A DNA stretch of 64,000 nt from JBDSKH01 sp035556655 (GTDB lineage Bacteria > Actinomycetota > Actinomycetes > Actinomycetales > Microbacteriaceae), in the NCBI GenBank assembly GCA_035556655.1, contig DATMFW010000058.1:1-64000 (forward strand). The letters run 5' to 3'. Each line of letters starts with the position of its first letter. The stretch's first letter is position 1. Below, one piece after another: positions 24,637 to 33,321 of this stretch. A program made the translations under genes and the position numbers. The notes under the pieces were generated by a model. That model ran no database searches. It was not told where the DNA came from and was given only the letters and a program-made list of their open reading frames with translations.

Positions 24637-25020
24637 TCAGCGGTGCTCTCCCGCCTCCAGGTCGGCGACGACCCCCTCGACGACGCTGCGCGGCGAGGCG
24701 ACCCAGACGGTGAGCGTCTCGATCGGGAAGTAGTACTCGAGGTACACGCCCTTGGGCATGTAGATGAACTCGCCGGCCTCGGCGACGGCGGTGTGGCCGT
24801 TGCCGGTGATCTCGGCGCGTCCCTCGACGATGTAGAGGGTCTCCTCGTTGGGGCAGTCCCAGGCGAAGCGGTGGCCGGCCTCGGATCGTACGAACCCGGC
24901 GGCCATGCTCTCCAGCGGGTAGCCGCCCTCGGCGGTGACCGCCGGCGACAGCTGGGAGCCCTCCGAGTAGTCGAACCAGCGCTGGTCGGCTCGGCTGGAT
25001 GCGAGTGGTCGGTCTGACAT
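24637..25020 (-). CDS. Cupin domain protein (EutQ-like)
   Basis: 127 residues forming one small beta-barrel. GHRFAWDCPNEETLYIVEGR and AGEFIYMPKGVYLEYYFP are cupin motifs 1 and 2, with fewer metal-binding His than usual, as in ethanolamine-utilisation EutQ-type cupins. It lies 20 bases downstream of the aldehyde dehydrogenase and 52 bases before the transporter genes, all on the minus strand. It may handle a reactive amine or aldehyde intermediate, but that is inference. Confidence 0.85.
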   Translation of the reverse strand: MSDRPLASSRADQRWFDYSEGSQLSPAVTAEGGYPLESMAAGFVRSEAGHRFAWDCPNEETLYIVEGRAEITGNGHTAVAEAGEFIYMPKGVYLEYYFPIETLTVWVASPRSVVEGVVADLEAGEHR

Positions 25021-25040
25021 GCGTGTGTGCTCCTCGTGGT

Positions 25041-26429
25041 TCAACTGATCTGGGTCCACACGGTCTTGACCCGTGTGTACGTGTCGACGGCCGCCCAGCC
25101 GCCCTCGCTGCCGTACCCGGAGCGACGGACGCCGCCGAACGGCACCTGGTCGTCGACGAGGGCGTAGTTGTTCACCCACGCCATCCCGACGTCGAGCTTC
25201 GAGGCGACCCGGTGGCCACGGCCGATGTCCCGCGTCCACACCCCGGCGGCGAGGCCGAAGCTGGTGTCGTGGGCGAGCCGGATGGCGTCCTCCTCTGTCG
25301 AGAACGGCACGGTCGCGATGACGGGGCCGAAGACCTCCTCCTGCCAGATCTCCATGTCGGTCGAGACACCCGAGAACACCGTCGGAGTCACCCAGTACCC
25401 CTGCGAGTTCTGGGTCTCGGCGGCCATCGGCGCCTGGGCGTACCGCGTGGCGCCGGCGCGCTCGGCGTCCTCGACCATCTGCAGGGTCTTCTGCTGCTGC
25501 CCGCGGGTGATCTGCGGACCGATGCGCCGCCCGTCCTTCTCGGGGTCGCCGACGAGCAACGACTCGGTGAAGGCCTTGAGGCGCTCCAGCAGTTGATCGT
25601 GCACCCCCTCCTGGACGAGCAGCCGGCTGCCGGCGATGCAGGCTTGACCGACCTCGTAGTACGCACCCATGGCGATCGGCTCGACGGCCGCGTCGAGGTC
25701 GGCGTCGTCGAACACGATCTGCGGCGACTTTCCACCGAGTTCCAGGGCGACCGGCGTGAGGGTGTCCGCGGCGGTGCGTGCCACGGCGCGGCCGCCGGCA
25801 TCGCTGCCGGTGAAGATGACGAAGTCGGTCTGGGGATGCTTCACCAGCGCCTCGCCCACGTCGCGCCCGCCGTTGAGCACCTGCACGACCCCCTCGGGCA
25901 GCCCGGCCTCGAGCATGATCTCGAGCAGCAGCAGGGACGACAGCGGGGTCTCTTCGGCGGGCTTCAGCACGCAGCTGTTGCCGAACGCGATGGCCGGCGC
26001 GATCTTGCGCGCGGCGAAGAAGATCGGGGCGTTCCACGGCACGATCGCCGCGACGACTCCGTGCGGCTCGCGACTGGTGTAGGTGAGCAGCGACGGACCG
26101 AGCGGGATGTTCTGGCCGTAGACCTTGTCGGCGAAGCCGCCGAAGAAGCGGAAGGATTTCACGACGAAGTCGAGCGTGCGGTCGGCCGCGGCGACCGAGC
26201 GGCCGATGTTGGCGGCTTCGACCTCGGCCAGTTCCGGGCGGCGGCGGTCGATGGCGTCCGCGATGCGCAGCAGCACCAGCCCGCGCTCCTCGGGGGTGCG
26301 CTCGCCCCATCCGGCCTGCGCGTCTTTCGCTCGGCGGACGATCACGTCGACGCCGTCGACCGTGTCGCGCAGCACTTCGCGCAGCACCGACCCGTCGATC
26401 GGACGGTAGATCTTCGCGTAGTCGCTCAT
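25041..26429 (-). CDS. NAD(P)-dependent aldehyde dehydrogenase
   Basis: 462 residues. PWN with Asn133 (131-133), ELGGKSPQIVF with general base Glu230, FTGSDAGGR at the nucleotide site, and GQACIAGSRL with catalytic Cys264 are all present. It oxidises the aldehyde produced by the amine oxidases to an acid. It is first in the minus-strand amine operon and divergent from the second FAD oxidase at 26615. A betaine- or aminobutyraldehyde-type substrate is likely, but specificity cannot be assigned from the motifs. Confidence 0.93.
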   Translation of the reverse strand: MSDYAKIYRPIDGSVLREVLRDTVDGVDVIVRRAKDAQAGWGERTPEERGLVLLRIADAIDRRRPELAEVEAANIGRSVAAADRTLDFVVKSFRFFGGFADKVYGQNIPLGPSLLTYTSREPHGVVAAIVPWNAPIFFAARKIAPAIAFGNSCVLKPAEETPLSSLLLLEIMLEAGLPEGVVQVLNGGRDVGEALVKHPQTDFVIFTGSDAGGRAVARTAADTLTPVALELGGKSPQIVFDDADLDAAVEPIAMGAYYEVGQACIAGSRLLVQEGVHDQLLERLKAFTESLLVGDPEKDGRRIGPQITRGQQQKTLQMVEDAERAGATRYAQAPMAAETQNSQGYWVTPTVFSGVSTDMEIWQEEVFGPVIATVPFSTEEDAIRLAHDTSFGLAAGVWTRDIGRGHRVASKLDVGMAWVNNYALVDDQVPFGGVRRSGYGSEGGWAAVDTYTRVKTVWTQIS

Positions 26430-26520
26430 GTCACGTTCCCTGGAGTTCGGCGGTGATGGCCCCGGACGTTTTCAAAGTAGGTCGTGATCCTCCGACCGGT
26501 AATGGGCATCGAACCAACGT

Positions 26521-26544
26521 CACCCGGACTTCTCAGTTCGGGTG
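26521..26544. promoter_or_regulatory. Inverted repeat in the divergent amine-locus promoter region
   Basis: CACCCGGA (26521-26528) pairs with TTCGGGTG (26537-26544) around an 8-base centre. It is placed in the 185-base region between the divergent aldehyde dehydrogenase and FAD oxidoreductase starts. It is a candidate operator for the PucR-type regulator encoded next to this locus. Confidence 0.4.
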
Positions 26545-26614
26545 CACAACGGCTTCCGTCCGGCGCACGTTCATGCTGAGTACGGCGCTTGAACTCACAA
26601 CCGGAAGGACGCCC

Positions 26615-27985
26615 ATGATCAACGGCAAGGTCTCGCATTGGTGGGAGCAGGCGGGCACACCGCCTCAGCGAGACGGATTGCCGGGGGACGTCGAGGCCGA
26701 CGTCGCCATCGTCGGAGCCGGCTACACCGGCCTGTGGACGGCGTACTCCCTCGCGCGGCTCCAGCCGGATCTGCGGATCGTCGTCGTCGAGGAGCGCCAC
26801 GCCGGCTTCGGTGCCTCAGGGCGAAACGGCGGCTGGATGTCGAGCTCCATCACCGGAGGCCGCTCGCAGTACATCCGCTCGCACGGACGCGACACGGTGG
26901 AGCGCTTCCAGGCGCTGATGAACGGCGCCATCGACGAGATCATCGAGGTGACGAAGCGCGAGCGCATCGACGCCGACATCGTCAAGAGCGGCGCGCTCCG
27001 CGTGGCGCGCTCCCCCGCGCAGCTCGGCCGGATGCGGGCGTCGGCCCGCGAGGCGGCCACCTGGAAGAGCACCGATCTGGAGATCCTCGACGGGCCCGCC
27101 GTGCGCGAGCGCATCGACATCCCGGATGCCGTCGGCGGAACCTGGAGCCCGCACTTCGCGCGCGTCAGCCCGGTCAAGCTCGCCCTCGGCCTCGCCACGG
27201 CGTGCGAGCGCGCGGGGGTGACGATCTACGAGGGCACCCGCGTCACCGCGATCGAGCCGGGCCGTCTGCGCACGGCGCACGGCACCGTATCGGCGGAGTT
27301 CGTGGTCCGCGCCACCGAGGGCTTCACCGCGCGCATGCCCCGCCTGCACCGGCGCTGGCTGCCGATGAACTCCTCGATGATCGTCACCGAACCGCTGTCA
27401 CCGGCGACCTGGGAAAGCATCGGATGGCAGCAGCGCGAGCTGCTCGGCGACTTCGCTCACGTCTACTTCTACGCCCAGCGCACCGCCGACGACCGCATCG
27501 CGATCGGGGGACGCGGCGTGCCCTACCGGTACGGCTCACGCGTCGACAGCGACGGCACCACCCAGGCCGCCACGGCGGCCACGCTTCGGCGGATGCTGCA
27601 TCGCCTGCTTCCGGCGGCCGGCGATGCCGAGATCGCCCACCTCTGGTCGGGGGTGCTCGGAGTCCCTCGCGACTGGGCCGCGTCGGTCGGACTCGACCGG
27701 CGGACCGGGATGGCGTGGGCCGGCGGGTACGTCGGCACCGGTGTCACGGCGGCCAACCTCGCCGGCCGTACGCTGGCTGACCTGATCCTCGACCGCGACT
27801 CCGAACTGGTCACGATGCCCTGGGTGGGGCACCTGGCGCGCAACTGGGAGCCGGAGCCGCTGCGCTGGTTCGCCACCACCGCCCTGTACGCGGCGTACGG
27901 GATCGCGGACCGGACGGAATCCAGCGGACGTGCCACGACGTCCCCCATCGCCCGGATCGCGGATGTGGTGACGGGCCGACACTAG
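26615..27985 (+). CDS. DAO-type FAD oxidoreductase (PuuB-like amine oxidase)
   Basis: 456 residues from ATG 26615, with GGAAGGA at 26603-26609 as ribosome site. The protein begins MINGKVSHWWEQ. FAD motif VGAGYTG is at 33-39, GFGASGRNGGWMSSSITGG follows, and GYVGTGVTAANLAGRTLADL is the C-terminal flavin segment. This is the DadA/DAO fold of gamma-glutamylputrescine oxidase and related enzymes. It is divergent from the aldehyde dehydrogenase operon, and its 3' end overlaps the 3' end of the PucR gene by four bases. Confidence 0.9.
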   Translation: MINGKVSHWWEQAGTPPQRDGLPGDVEADVAIVGAGYTGLWTAYSLARLQPDLRIVVVEERHAGFGASGRNGGWMSSSITGGRSQYIRSHGRDTVERFQALMNGAIDEIIEVTKRERIDADIVKSGALRVARSPAQLGRMRASAREAATWKSTDLEILDGPAVRERIDIPDAVGGTWSPHFARVSPVKLALGLATACERAGVTIYEGTRVTAIEPGRLRTAHGTVSAEFVVRATEGFTARMPRLHRRWLPMNSSMIVTEPLSPATWESIGWQQRELLGDFAHVYFYAQRTADDRIAIGGRGVPYRYGSRVDSDGTTQAATAATLRRMLHRLLPAAGDAEIAHLWSGVLGVPRDWAASVGLDRRTGMAWAGGYVGTGVTAANLAGRTLADLILDRDSELVTMPWVGHLARNWEPEPLRWFATTALYAAYGIADRTESSGRATTSPIARIADVVTGRH

Positions 27986-29559
27986 GAGGGCCGCATCCGC
28001 CCCGTCCGCTCGGGGGCCGCACCGTGCTCCACCGCCCGGAGCGACAGATGCAGGTCGACGAGGTCCTGGAACGAGGCGAAGTCTCGACTGGTCAGGCGTT
28101 CGATGAGCTGCAGGCGGTAGCGCAGCGTGTTGCGGTGCACCTTCAGCTCGCGTGCCGTCGCGTTCATCTGCCGGTCGTTGGACAGGAACGCCGCCAGCGT
28201 GTCGACCAGTTGAGCGTCGTTCTCGCGGTCGTGATCGATGAGGGGCCGCAGCGCCTCCTCGCCGATGTGGCGCAGCGGCACCTTCATGTTCGCCAGCACG
28301 ATCCGTGACATGTTCATCGATCGGCTGGAGTCGGGCTCACCGCCGTGTCGGAGAGCGTCCTGCGCCTCCAGCCAGGAGTGCCGCAGGCCGGTGATGCCCC
28401 GGTGGGCACCGCCGTAGCCGATCGTCGCGGTGCCGAGCTGCTGCAGGTACGCGGCGGTGGAGCGCGCGAGCTCGTCGACCGGGATCGAGTCGGGGCACAC
28501 CACGGCGATGAGGTCGTCGACCTGTGCAACGAGGTAGGTCCCCGCGCGTTCGCGCAGGAACATGTCGCCGTCCCAGGGCAGGTCGGTGTGGCCGCCGTTC
28601 CACTCGACGCGGGCGAGCATCACCCGGTTCGCGCCGTCGAATCCCAGACCCGCGCGGCGGAGCCGGCGCTCGGCCTCGTGGTCGAGCAGCTCACCCTGCA
28701 CGTAATCCCTGAGGACCTGGCCGAGGAGTTCGCGGCGCCCGCGCACCTCGGCCTGTCGGCGGGAGAGCTCGACGGCGATGAGCCCGATGGCGAACTTGAT
28801 CGTCGTCTCGGCATTCGGGGCGGGCCGGCCCTTGGTGCACAGGAATGCGATGACGTGGTCGTTGAACGTGATGGGGAACACCTCGAGCCCGTCCACCACG
28901 GTGCCGTGCACGAGGTCCGGCCGCGCCGCGACGATCCCGGCGACCGCCCACGGCTCGCGCTCGGGCCGGGAGGCGATGACGTTGCCGTGGTAGTCCAGCA
29001 CCACGATCGGGGTGCCGATCTTGCGCGCGAGCGTGTCGAGCAGACCCTCGAACCCGAGGCGGGTGAGCAGAGCCCCGGTCAGTTCCTCGTACGAGTCGAC
29101 GTTCTGCTGGACGGCCATGTACCGGCCCCGCGCGATCTGCGACACGACGTGCTCGCCGATCTTGCGGAAGCTCGTGCCGCGCAGTACCTCGATGAGGGGC
29201 AGCCCGAGTTCGCGCGCGGCGGCCATCATCCGCGGAGGGATCTCGTCGTGCTCGAATCCGAGGGCGATCCCGACGGCGGCGACGCCGGCACGAGAGAGAC
29301 GCCCGATGAAGCGGTCGATGTCGGGCGAGTCCGGGTCCGGCCAGGCGCTGCCCAGGGTGAGGATCAGCTCGTCGCCGATCAGGGACGACGGATCGACGAG
29401 CTCGGTGACCGTGACCCACCGGACCTCGCGATCGAGGTGGGTGTCGGGGACATGGATCGCGCGCAGCCGCAGGGTGGGCTCGCCCAGCAGCGAGCGCAGC
29501 GTGACGGCGGGCAGGGGCGCCTCGGAACCCGGCACGAGGTCGGTTCGGAGGATGGTCAT
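27982..29559 (-). CDS. PucR family transcriptional regulator
   Basis: 525 residues. The N-terminal PucR domain (about 15-130; LRAIHVPDTHLDREVRWVTV) is followed by a GGDEF-like linker and a C-terminal HTH_30 (LAAFLSNDRQMNATARELKV, then HRNTLRYRLQLIERL). Such regulators control purine and amine catabolism. The start MTILRTDL (29557-29559) was chosen; an in-frame upstream Met would add eight residues. It is convergent with the FAD oxidase, so it probably controls the amine locus. It follows the 56-residue gene on the same strand. Confidence 0.9.
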   Translation of the reverse strand: MTILRTDLVPGSEAPLPAVTLRSLLGEPTLRLRAIHVPDTHLDREVRWVTVTELVDPSSLIGDELILTLGSAWPDPDSPDIDRFIGRLSRAGVAAVGIALGFEHDEIPPRMMAAARELGLPLIEVLRGTSFRKIGEHVVSQIARGRYMAVQQNVDSYEELTGALLTRLGFEGLLDTLARKIGTPIVVLDYHGNVIASRPEREPWAVAGIVAARPDLVHGTVVDGLEVFPITFNDHVIAFLCTKGRPAPNAETTIKFAIGLIAVELSRRQAEVRGRRELLGQVLRDYVQGELLDHEAERRLRRAGLGFDGANRVMLARVEWNGGHTDLPWDGDMFLRERAGTYLVAQVDDLIAVVCPDSIPVDELARSTAAYLQQLGTATIGYGGAHRGITGLRHSWLEAQDALRHGGEPDSSRSMNMSRIVLANMKVPLRHIGEEALRPLIDHDRENDAQLVDTLAAFLSNDRQMNATARELKVHRNTLRYRLQLIERLTSRDFASFQDLVDLHLSLRAVEHGAAPERTGRMRPS

Positions 29560-29597
29560 GGCCACACCGTACCCGACCGCCACGATCCCGCCGGTGG

Positions 29598-29768
29598 CTA
29601 GATCTTCACCAGCCGGTACCCCGCGTCATGCAGCGCCCGCACCATGAAGTCGGCGTACCACTCCGGCCATCGCTCGTCGTACTCGCCGCCGAGCTCGGTC
29701 TTCTCGTGCTCGCCGTGGGCCGCCGCGGTTTCCCGCAGCAGGCCCAGCAGCACCTCGCGCTCGGTCAT
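29598..29768 (-). CDS. Small acidic protein coupled to the VOC gene
   Basis: 56 residues, beginning MTEREVLLGLLRETAAAHGE and ending ...FMVRALHDAGYRLVKI. It is acidic at the N-terminus and rich in Trp/Tyr in the middle (ERWPEWYADF). The start ATG 29766-29768 overlaps the stop of the VOC gene (ATGA), so translation is coupled. It ends 38 bases before the PucR start on the same strand. Small proteins of this composition often accompany glyoxalase-like proteins in Actinobacteria, but no function is known to me. Confidence 0.7.
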   Translation of the reverse strand: MTEREVLLGLLRETAAAHGEHEKTELGGEYDERWPEWYADFMVRALHDAGYRLVKI

Positions 29769-30208
29769 CGTCCGGGCGCCTTCGTGGTGACCTCCTGCAC
29801 GATGAACCGGTTGCCGTCGGGGTCCTCGAAGGACACGAACGATCCGTAGGGGCCGCGTTCGGGATCGGGTCCGTCGACGCGTCCGAGTGTTCCGGCGTGG
29901 TGGAAGATTCCGGTCTCGTCGTGGAACACCTCGCTCACCGCGATGCCCTTCGCCACCAACTCGGCGCGTGCTGCCACGATGTCGGTGACGACCAGCTGCA
30001 GGCTGTCCAGCGACCCGGGAGCGGCGGCGGTGACGCCGGTACCGATGATGATCGAGGCCGCGGAACCGGGAGGGGTGAACTGCACGACCCGGTAGTCGGG
30101 TCCGTGTACGAAGTCGATGTCCTCGCGGAACCCGAGCCGGGTGTAGAACTCCTTGGCGCGGTCGACATCCGAGACGGGGACGACCACGACTTCGAGCTTC
30201 ATGTCCAT
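29765..30208 (-). CDS. VOC (glyoxalase/bleomycin-resistance) superfamily protein
   Basis: 147 residues from ATG 30206-30208 (MDMKLEVVVVPVSDVDRAKE), preceded by GGAAAGAAG. Two beta-alpha-beta-beta-beta modules are visible, with VSDVDRAKEFYTRLGFREDI in the first and GPYGSFVSFEDPDGNRFIVQ in the second, the standard VOC fold. Metal-ligand positions are only partly kept, so catalysis is uncertain. It overlaps the 56-residue gene and lies downstream of the double Lrp gene on the same strand. Confidence 0.88.
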   Translation of the reverse strand: MDMKLEVVVVPVSDVDRAKEFYTRLGFREDIDFVHGPDYRVVQFTPPGSAASIIIGTGVTAAAPGSLDSLQLVVTDIVAARAELVAKGIAVSEVFHDETGIFHHAGTLGRVDGPDPERGPYGSFVSFEDPDGNRFIVQEVTTKAPGR

Positions 30209-30317
30209 GTTCAGTTGCTTCTTTCCAGCTGGGTGAGCCGGATGGCGACGCCGGGATTCCGGTGGGTCACCGGTTCTGTTGCGGCATTCAACCCCGATCG
30301 GTGGTTGTGCATTCCCG

Positions 30318-31214
30318 TCAGCCGCGCCCCGGCACCTGGACGCGGGCATAGGACTCCTTGGCGATGTCGAGGTGCAGCCACGACTCGACGTCGCCGACGC
30401 CCGGGATCGTACGTATCCGGTCGAGGCCGGCCGCCAGGTCCACGACCGCGGAGGCGCGCATCGTGAGCAGCAGGTCGAACGCCCCCGATACCTCGCCGTA
30501 GAAGATGATCGCCGGATCGCGCATGATCGCCTGCTCGACCTCGCCCCGCGGCCGGGTGAGGCGGACCCCGACCTCCAGGAGGGCGCGGGCGCCGGCATCG
30601 GCGCGGCTGCGCACCGATCCGAAGCGCACGGCCCGGCGGTCCACGAGCGACATGACACGACGACGAGCCGCAGCCGCCGAGATCGCGGTGCGCTGGGCGA
30701 GTTCGACGAACGGCATCCTGCCGTCCTCCTGCAGTTCTCTCAGCAGCTCGAGGTCCTTGCGGTCGACGGTTCCGGCTATCGGCCCGACCGGCGCGATGGC
30801 ATCCCGCAGGATGCGCGAGTACATGAGCGTCTCGATGGATTGCACGCCCTGGACGAGACGCACCCGGTCGACCGTGTCGGCGAAGGCCTCGGCGGAGACG
30901 CTGCGGAGTTCCGCGATGACGCCGGCCGGCCCTGTCACGGTGGAGACGAACGCGGCATCCGGCAGGCTCGCGACGGAATCGGCGACAGCCGAGGGGGCGA
31001 CGCCGACGCGCAGGATCAGGTAACCGAGACAGGTGAGCCCCATGACCTCGGGATTCACGACGGCCCGCACATCCACGGCGCCGGAGCGGATCAGCCGCTC
31101 GGTGTGCATCGCCGCGGCCGCCCGCGACACGTGCAGCCGCCGAGCGATGTCGGAGTAGCTCATCCGGCCGTCGGCCTCGAGCAGCTCCACGATGGCGGAA
31201 TCGACCTGGTCCAT
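30318..31214 (-). CDS. Double Lrp/AsnC-type regulator
   Basis: 298 residues, twice the usual Lrp length. HTH 1 is at about 3-55 (AIVELLEADGRMSYSDIARR) and HTH 2 at about 150-200 (LELLRELQEDGRMPFVELAQ). Each is followed by a ferredoxin-like RAM-type region, so the chain corresponds to an internal Lrp dimer, as in some actinobacterial amino-acid regulators. It is divergent from the NCS1 permease operon. Symmetrical CAGATC-type sites fill the gap, so it probably controls that operon and itself. Confidence 0.9.
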   Translation of the reverse strand: MDQVDSAIVELLEADGRMSYSDIARRLHVSRAAAAMHTERLIRSGAVDVRAVVNPEVMGLTCLGYLILRVGVAPSAVADSVASLPDAAFVSTVTGPAGVIAELRSVSAEAFADTVDRVRLVQGVQSIETLMYSRILRDAIAPVGPIAGTVDRKDLELLRELQEDGRMPFVELAQRTAISAAAARRRVMSLVDRRAVRFGSVRSRADAGARALLEVGVRLTRPRGEVEQAIMRDPAIIFYGEVSGAFDLLLTMRASAVVDLAAGLDRIRTIPGVGDVESWLHLDIAKESYARVQVPGRG

Positions 31215-31254
31215 CGGCCTCCCGTCAGCGAATCCGTATGACGATCATTCGAAA

Positions 31255-31356
31255 CAGATCAGTCATGGACTGCCAGCTATTTCTGTGACTCTGCTATCGA
31301 TTCAGCCGTGAATGTATCAGATCGCTCGCTGAGAAAGCCCGCGCGGTACTGATCTG
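31255..31356. promoter_or_regulatory. Candidate Lrp-type operator array
   Basis: CAGATCAGT (31255-31263) and its exact inverse ACTGATCTG (31348-31356) flank a third partial site, TATCAGATCG (31315-31324). The outer sites are 93 bases apart (about nine helical turns), and the right one ends next to the -35 box of the permease promoter. Multiple phased sites are typical of Lrp wrapping. Confidence 0.5.
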
Positions 31357-31357
31357 A

Positions 31358-31386
31358 TTGCTCGCATCTCGACCGCTCCCTATGCT
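31358..31386 (+). promoter_or_regulatory. Promoter of the NCS1 permease operon
   Basis: TTGCTC (31358-31363), a 17-base spacer and TATGCT (31381-31386). This gives a leader of about 35 bases containing GAAGGAG before ATG 31427. Confidence 0.55.
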
Positions 31387-31426
31387 GACGACACCCCTCA
31401 CGGTGCACGCGTACGAAGGAGTACCC

Positions 31427-32905
31427 ATGAGCGCACAACCTGGCATCAAGGTCGAGTCCCGCACGATCGACTACGTCCCCGAGAGCGAACGGACGAGCAA
31501 GCTGTGGCATCAGCCTCCGTTCTGGTTCCTCGGAAACCTCAATCCCCTCACCCTCACCACCGGCTTCATCGGCCCCTTCCTCGGCCTGTCACTGGAGTGG
31601 ACGCTCGTCGCCCTCACGATCGGGTTCCTGCTCGGCACGGCGGCGATGGCGCTGCACGGCAGCCAGGGGCCGATTCTCGGACTTCCCCAGATGATCCAGA
31701 CGCGCGCGCAGCTCGGATACACCGGCGTCTCGCTGGCGATCCTCGGCGTGGTGTTCGCGTTCTTCAGCTCGGCGGTCGTGATGTCGATCATCCTCGGCAG
31801 CGGGGTCAACTCGGTGATCGGGGCCGACGCGAAGCTCATCGGCTTCATCGCGCTGCTGCTCGCCGTCAGCCTCGCCGCGATCGGACATCACGCGCTCCAC
31901 CGCATGTTCCGGTGGACGCTGATCGTCAGTCTTCCGCTGTGGCTCATCGTGACCATCACCATCGTGGCGTTCGGCGACCAGGGCTACGCGGACATCACCC
32001 CGGCTCCGGCGGCGGGCTTCGCGCTCGCCCCGTTCCTGGTGCAGCTCGCGACGGCGACGGCGCTGAATGTGTCCTACGCTCCTGCCGTCTCCGACTACTC
32101 CCGCTACCTCCCCCGTCGCACGCCGAGCGGCAAGGTGATCGCGTCGGTGTTCTTCGGCGGGATCAGCGCGCCCCTCTGGCTGACGTTCCTCGGTGCGTGG
32201 ATCGCGTCCCGGCTCGGCGTCGACGACCCGATCGCCGCTCTCCAGATGGTCGGCGACCGCGCGGTGCCCGGGCTGGGAGCGGTGTTCGTCGTGGTGAGCG
32301 GCATGGCCCTCATCGCCTCCACCGGGCTGTGCCTGTACAGCGCCTCTCTCGGCGTGATCACGGCGGTGGATGCGATCCGTCCGACCCCGAGGAACGCCCG
32401 GACCCGCCTCGTCACGCTCGCGATCCTGACGGCTCTCGCCATCGTCGTGGTGCTGATCTCGGACGACTCCGCCGTCGCGGCGGTGATCCTGTTCCTGCAG
32501 ATCGCGGGCTACCTGCTGGTGCCGTGGTCGGCGATCAACCTCATCGACTTCTTCATCGTGCGGAAGGGCCACTACGCGGTGACCCACCTGTTCCGCCGGA
32601 ACGGCGTCTACGGGGTCTGGAACCGTGCCGGAGTGCCGGCGTATCTCATCGGCCTGATCGTCCTTTTCCCGTTCATCAACGTGGGATTCTTCGTGGGACC
32701 GATCGCGCAACTGCTCGACGGCGTGGACATCGCCCTGTTCGTGGGGCTCGTAGCCTCCGGCGTCGCGTACCTGATCACGTCACGCCGCATCGACCGCGAG
32801 GCCGAGAAGCGCGCCATCGCGGAGAGCGACGAGGAGCTGCGCGCGCTCGAGAGCGTGACCGCATCCGCCGCCGAGACCGAGCCGGCTCCGGGTGGCCTCG
32901 CGTGA
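31427..32905 (+). CDS. NCS1 family purine/cytosine-type permease
   Basis: 492 residues with about twelve membrane helices. Typical NCS1 features are WHQPPFWFLGNLNPLTLTTG at the first helix, GSQGPILGLPQMIQTRAQLG after the second, and SYAPAVSDYSRYLPR in the middle. NCS1 transporters import nucleobases, hydantoins and related compounds. Here the operon context (ureohydrolase, E1 enzyme) suggests a guanidino or ureido compound. The start ATG 31427 has GAAGGAG upstream. The charged C-terminal tail (about 450-492) is cytoplasmic. The stop overlaps the next gene (GTGA). Confidence 0.92.
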   Translation: MSAQPGIKVESRTIDYVPESERTSKLWHQPPFWFLGNLNPLTLTTGFIGPFLGLSLEWTLVALTIGFLLGTAAMALHGSQGPILGLPQMIQTRAQLGYTGVSLAILGVVFAFFSSAVVMSIILGSGVNSVIGADAKLIGFIALLLAVSLAAIGHHALHRMFRWTLIVSLPLWLIVTITIVAFGDQGYADITPAPAAGFALAPFLVQLATATALNVSYAPAVSDYSRYLPRRTPSGKVIASVFFGGISAPLWLTFLGAWIASRLGVDDPIAALQMVGDRAVPGLGAVFVVVSGMALIASTGLCLYSASLGVITAVDAIRPTPRNARTRLVTLAILTALAIVVVLISDDSAVAAVILFLQIAGYLLVPWSAINLIDFFIVRKGHYAVTHLFRRNGVYGVWNRAGVPAYLIGLIVLFPFINVGFFVGPIAQLLDGVDIALFVGLVASGVAYLITSRRIDREAEKRAIAESDEELRALESVTASAAETEPAPGGLA

Positions 32906-33321
32906 CGACGGCACGCGCTGCGGACACGATCGAACGCCTCTACGCCGCCGTCCGCGGCGGCGACATGGAGGAGGTGGTCGCGTACTTCGCTGCGGACTGC
33001 ACGTTCATCGACATCGCCGCGGGCAGCACGATGCACGGGCACGACGAGTTCCGCGCTTACATGGCGGAGACCTGGGAGGCGTTTCCCGACTTCACGCCGG
33101 GCGACGCGACGTTCATCTCGGAAGGGGATCGCGTGGCCGCCGACCTGGTGATCCGCGGCACCCATCGAGGAACGTTCGCCGGGATCCCCGCGACGGGACG
33201 CGCGGTCAGCTGGCGCGCGGCCGGGTTCTACGAGCTCGACCCCGACGGCCTGGTGAAACAGGAGACGTTCATCTACGACAGCGCGTCGCTGCTCGCTCAG
33301 CTCCAGGAGAGGTCCCAGTGA
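32902..33321 (+). CDS. NTF2/SnoaL-like protein
   Basis: 139 residues from GTG 32902. The cone-shaped NTF2 fold is indicated by IERLYAAVRGGDMEEVVAYF at the N-terminus, FRAYMAETWEAFPDFTPGDA in the middle and AAGFYELDPDGLVKQETFIY at the end, as in SnoaL-like polyketide cyclases and ester cyclases. Substrate and activity are unknown. It overlaps both neighbours by four bases, so it is translated with the permease and E1 alpha and probably acts on the same metabolite. Confidence 0.85.
   Translation: MTTARAADTIERLYAAVRGGDMEEVVAYFAADCTFIDIAAGSTMHGHDEFRAYMAETWEAFPDFTPGDATFISEGDRVAADLVIRGTHRGTFAGIPATGRAVSWRAAGFYELDPDGLVKQETFIYDSASLLAQLQERSQ

Noticed and set aside
26453..26614. Extended start for the FAD oxidoreductase at 26615
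   Set aside because: The upstream codons cover the divergent promoter region with an inverted repeat; GGAAGGA and family similarity place the start at 26615.
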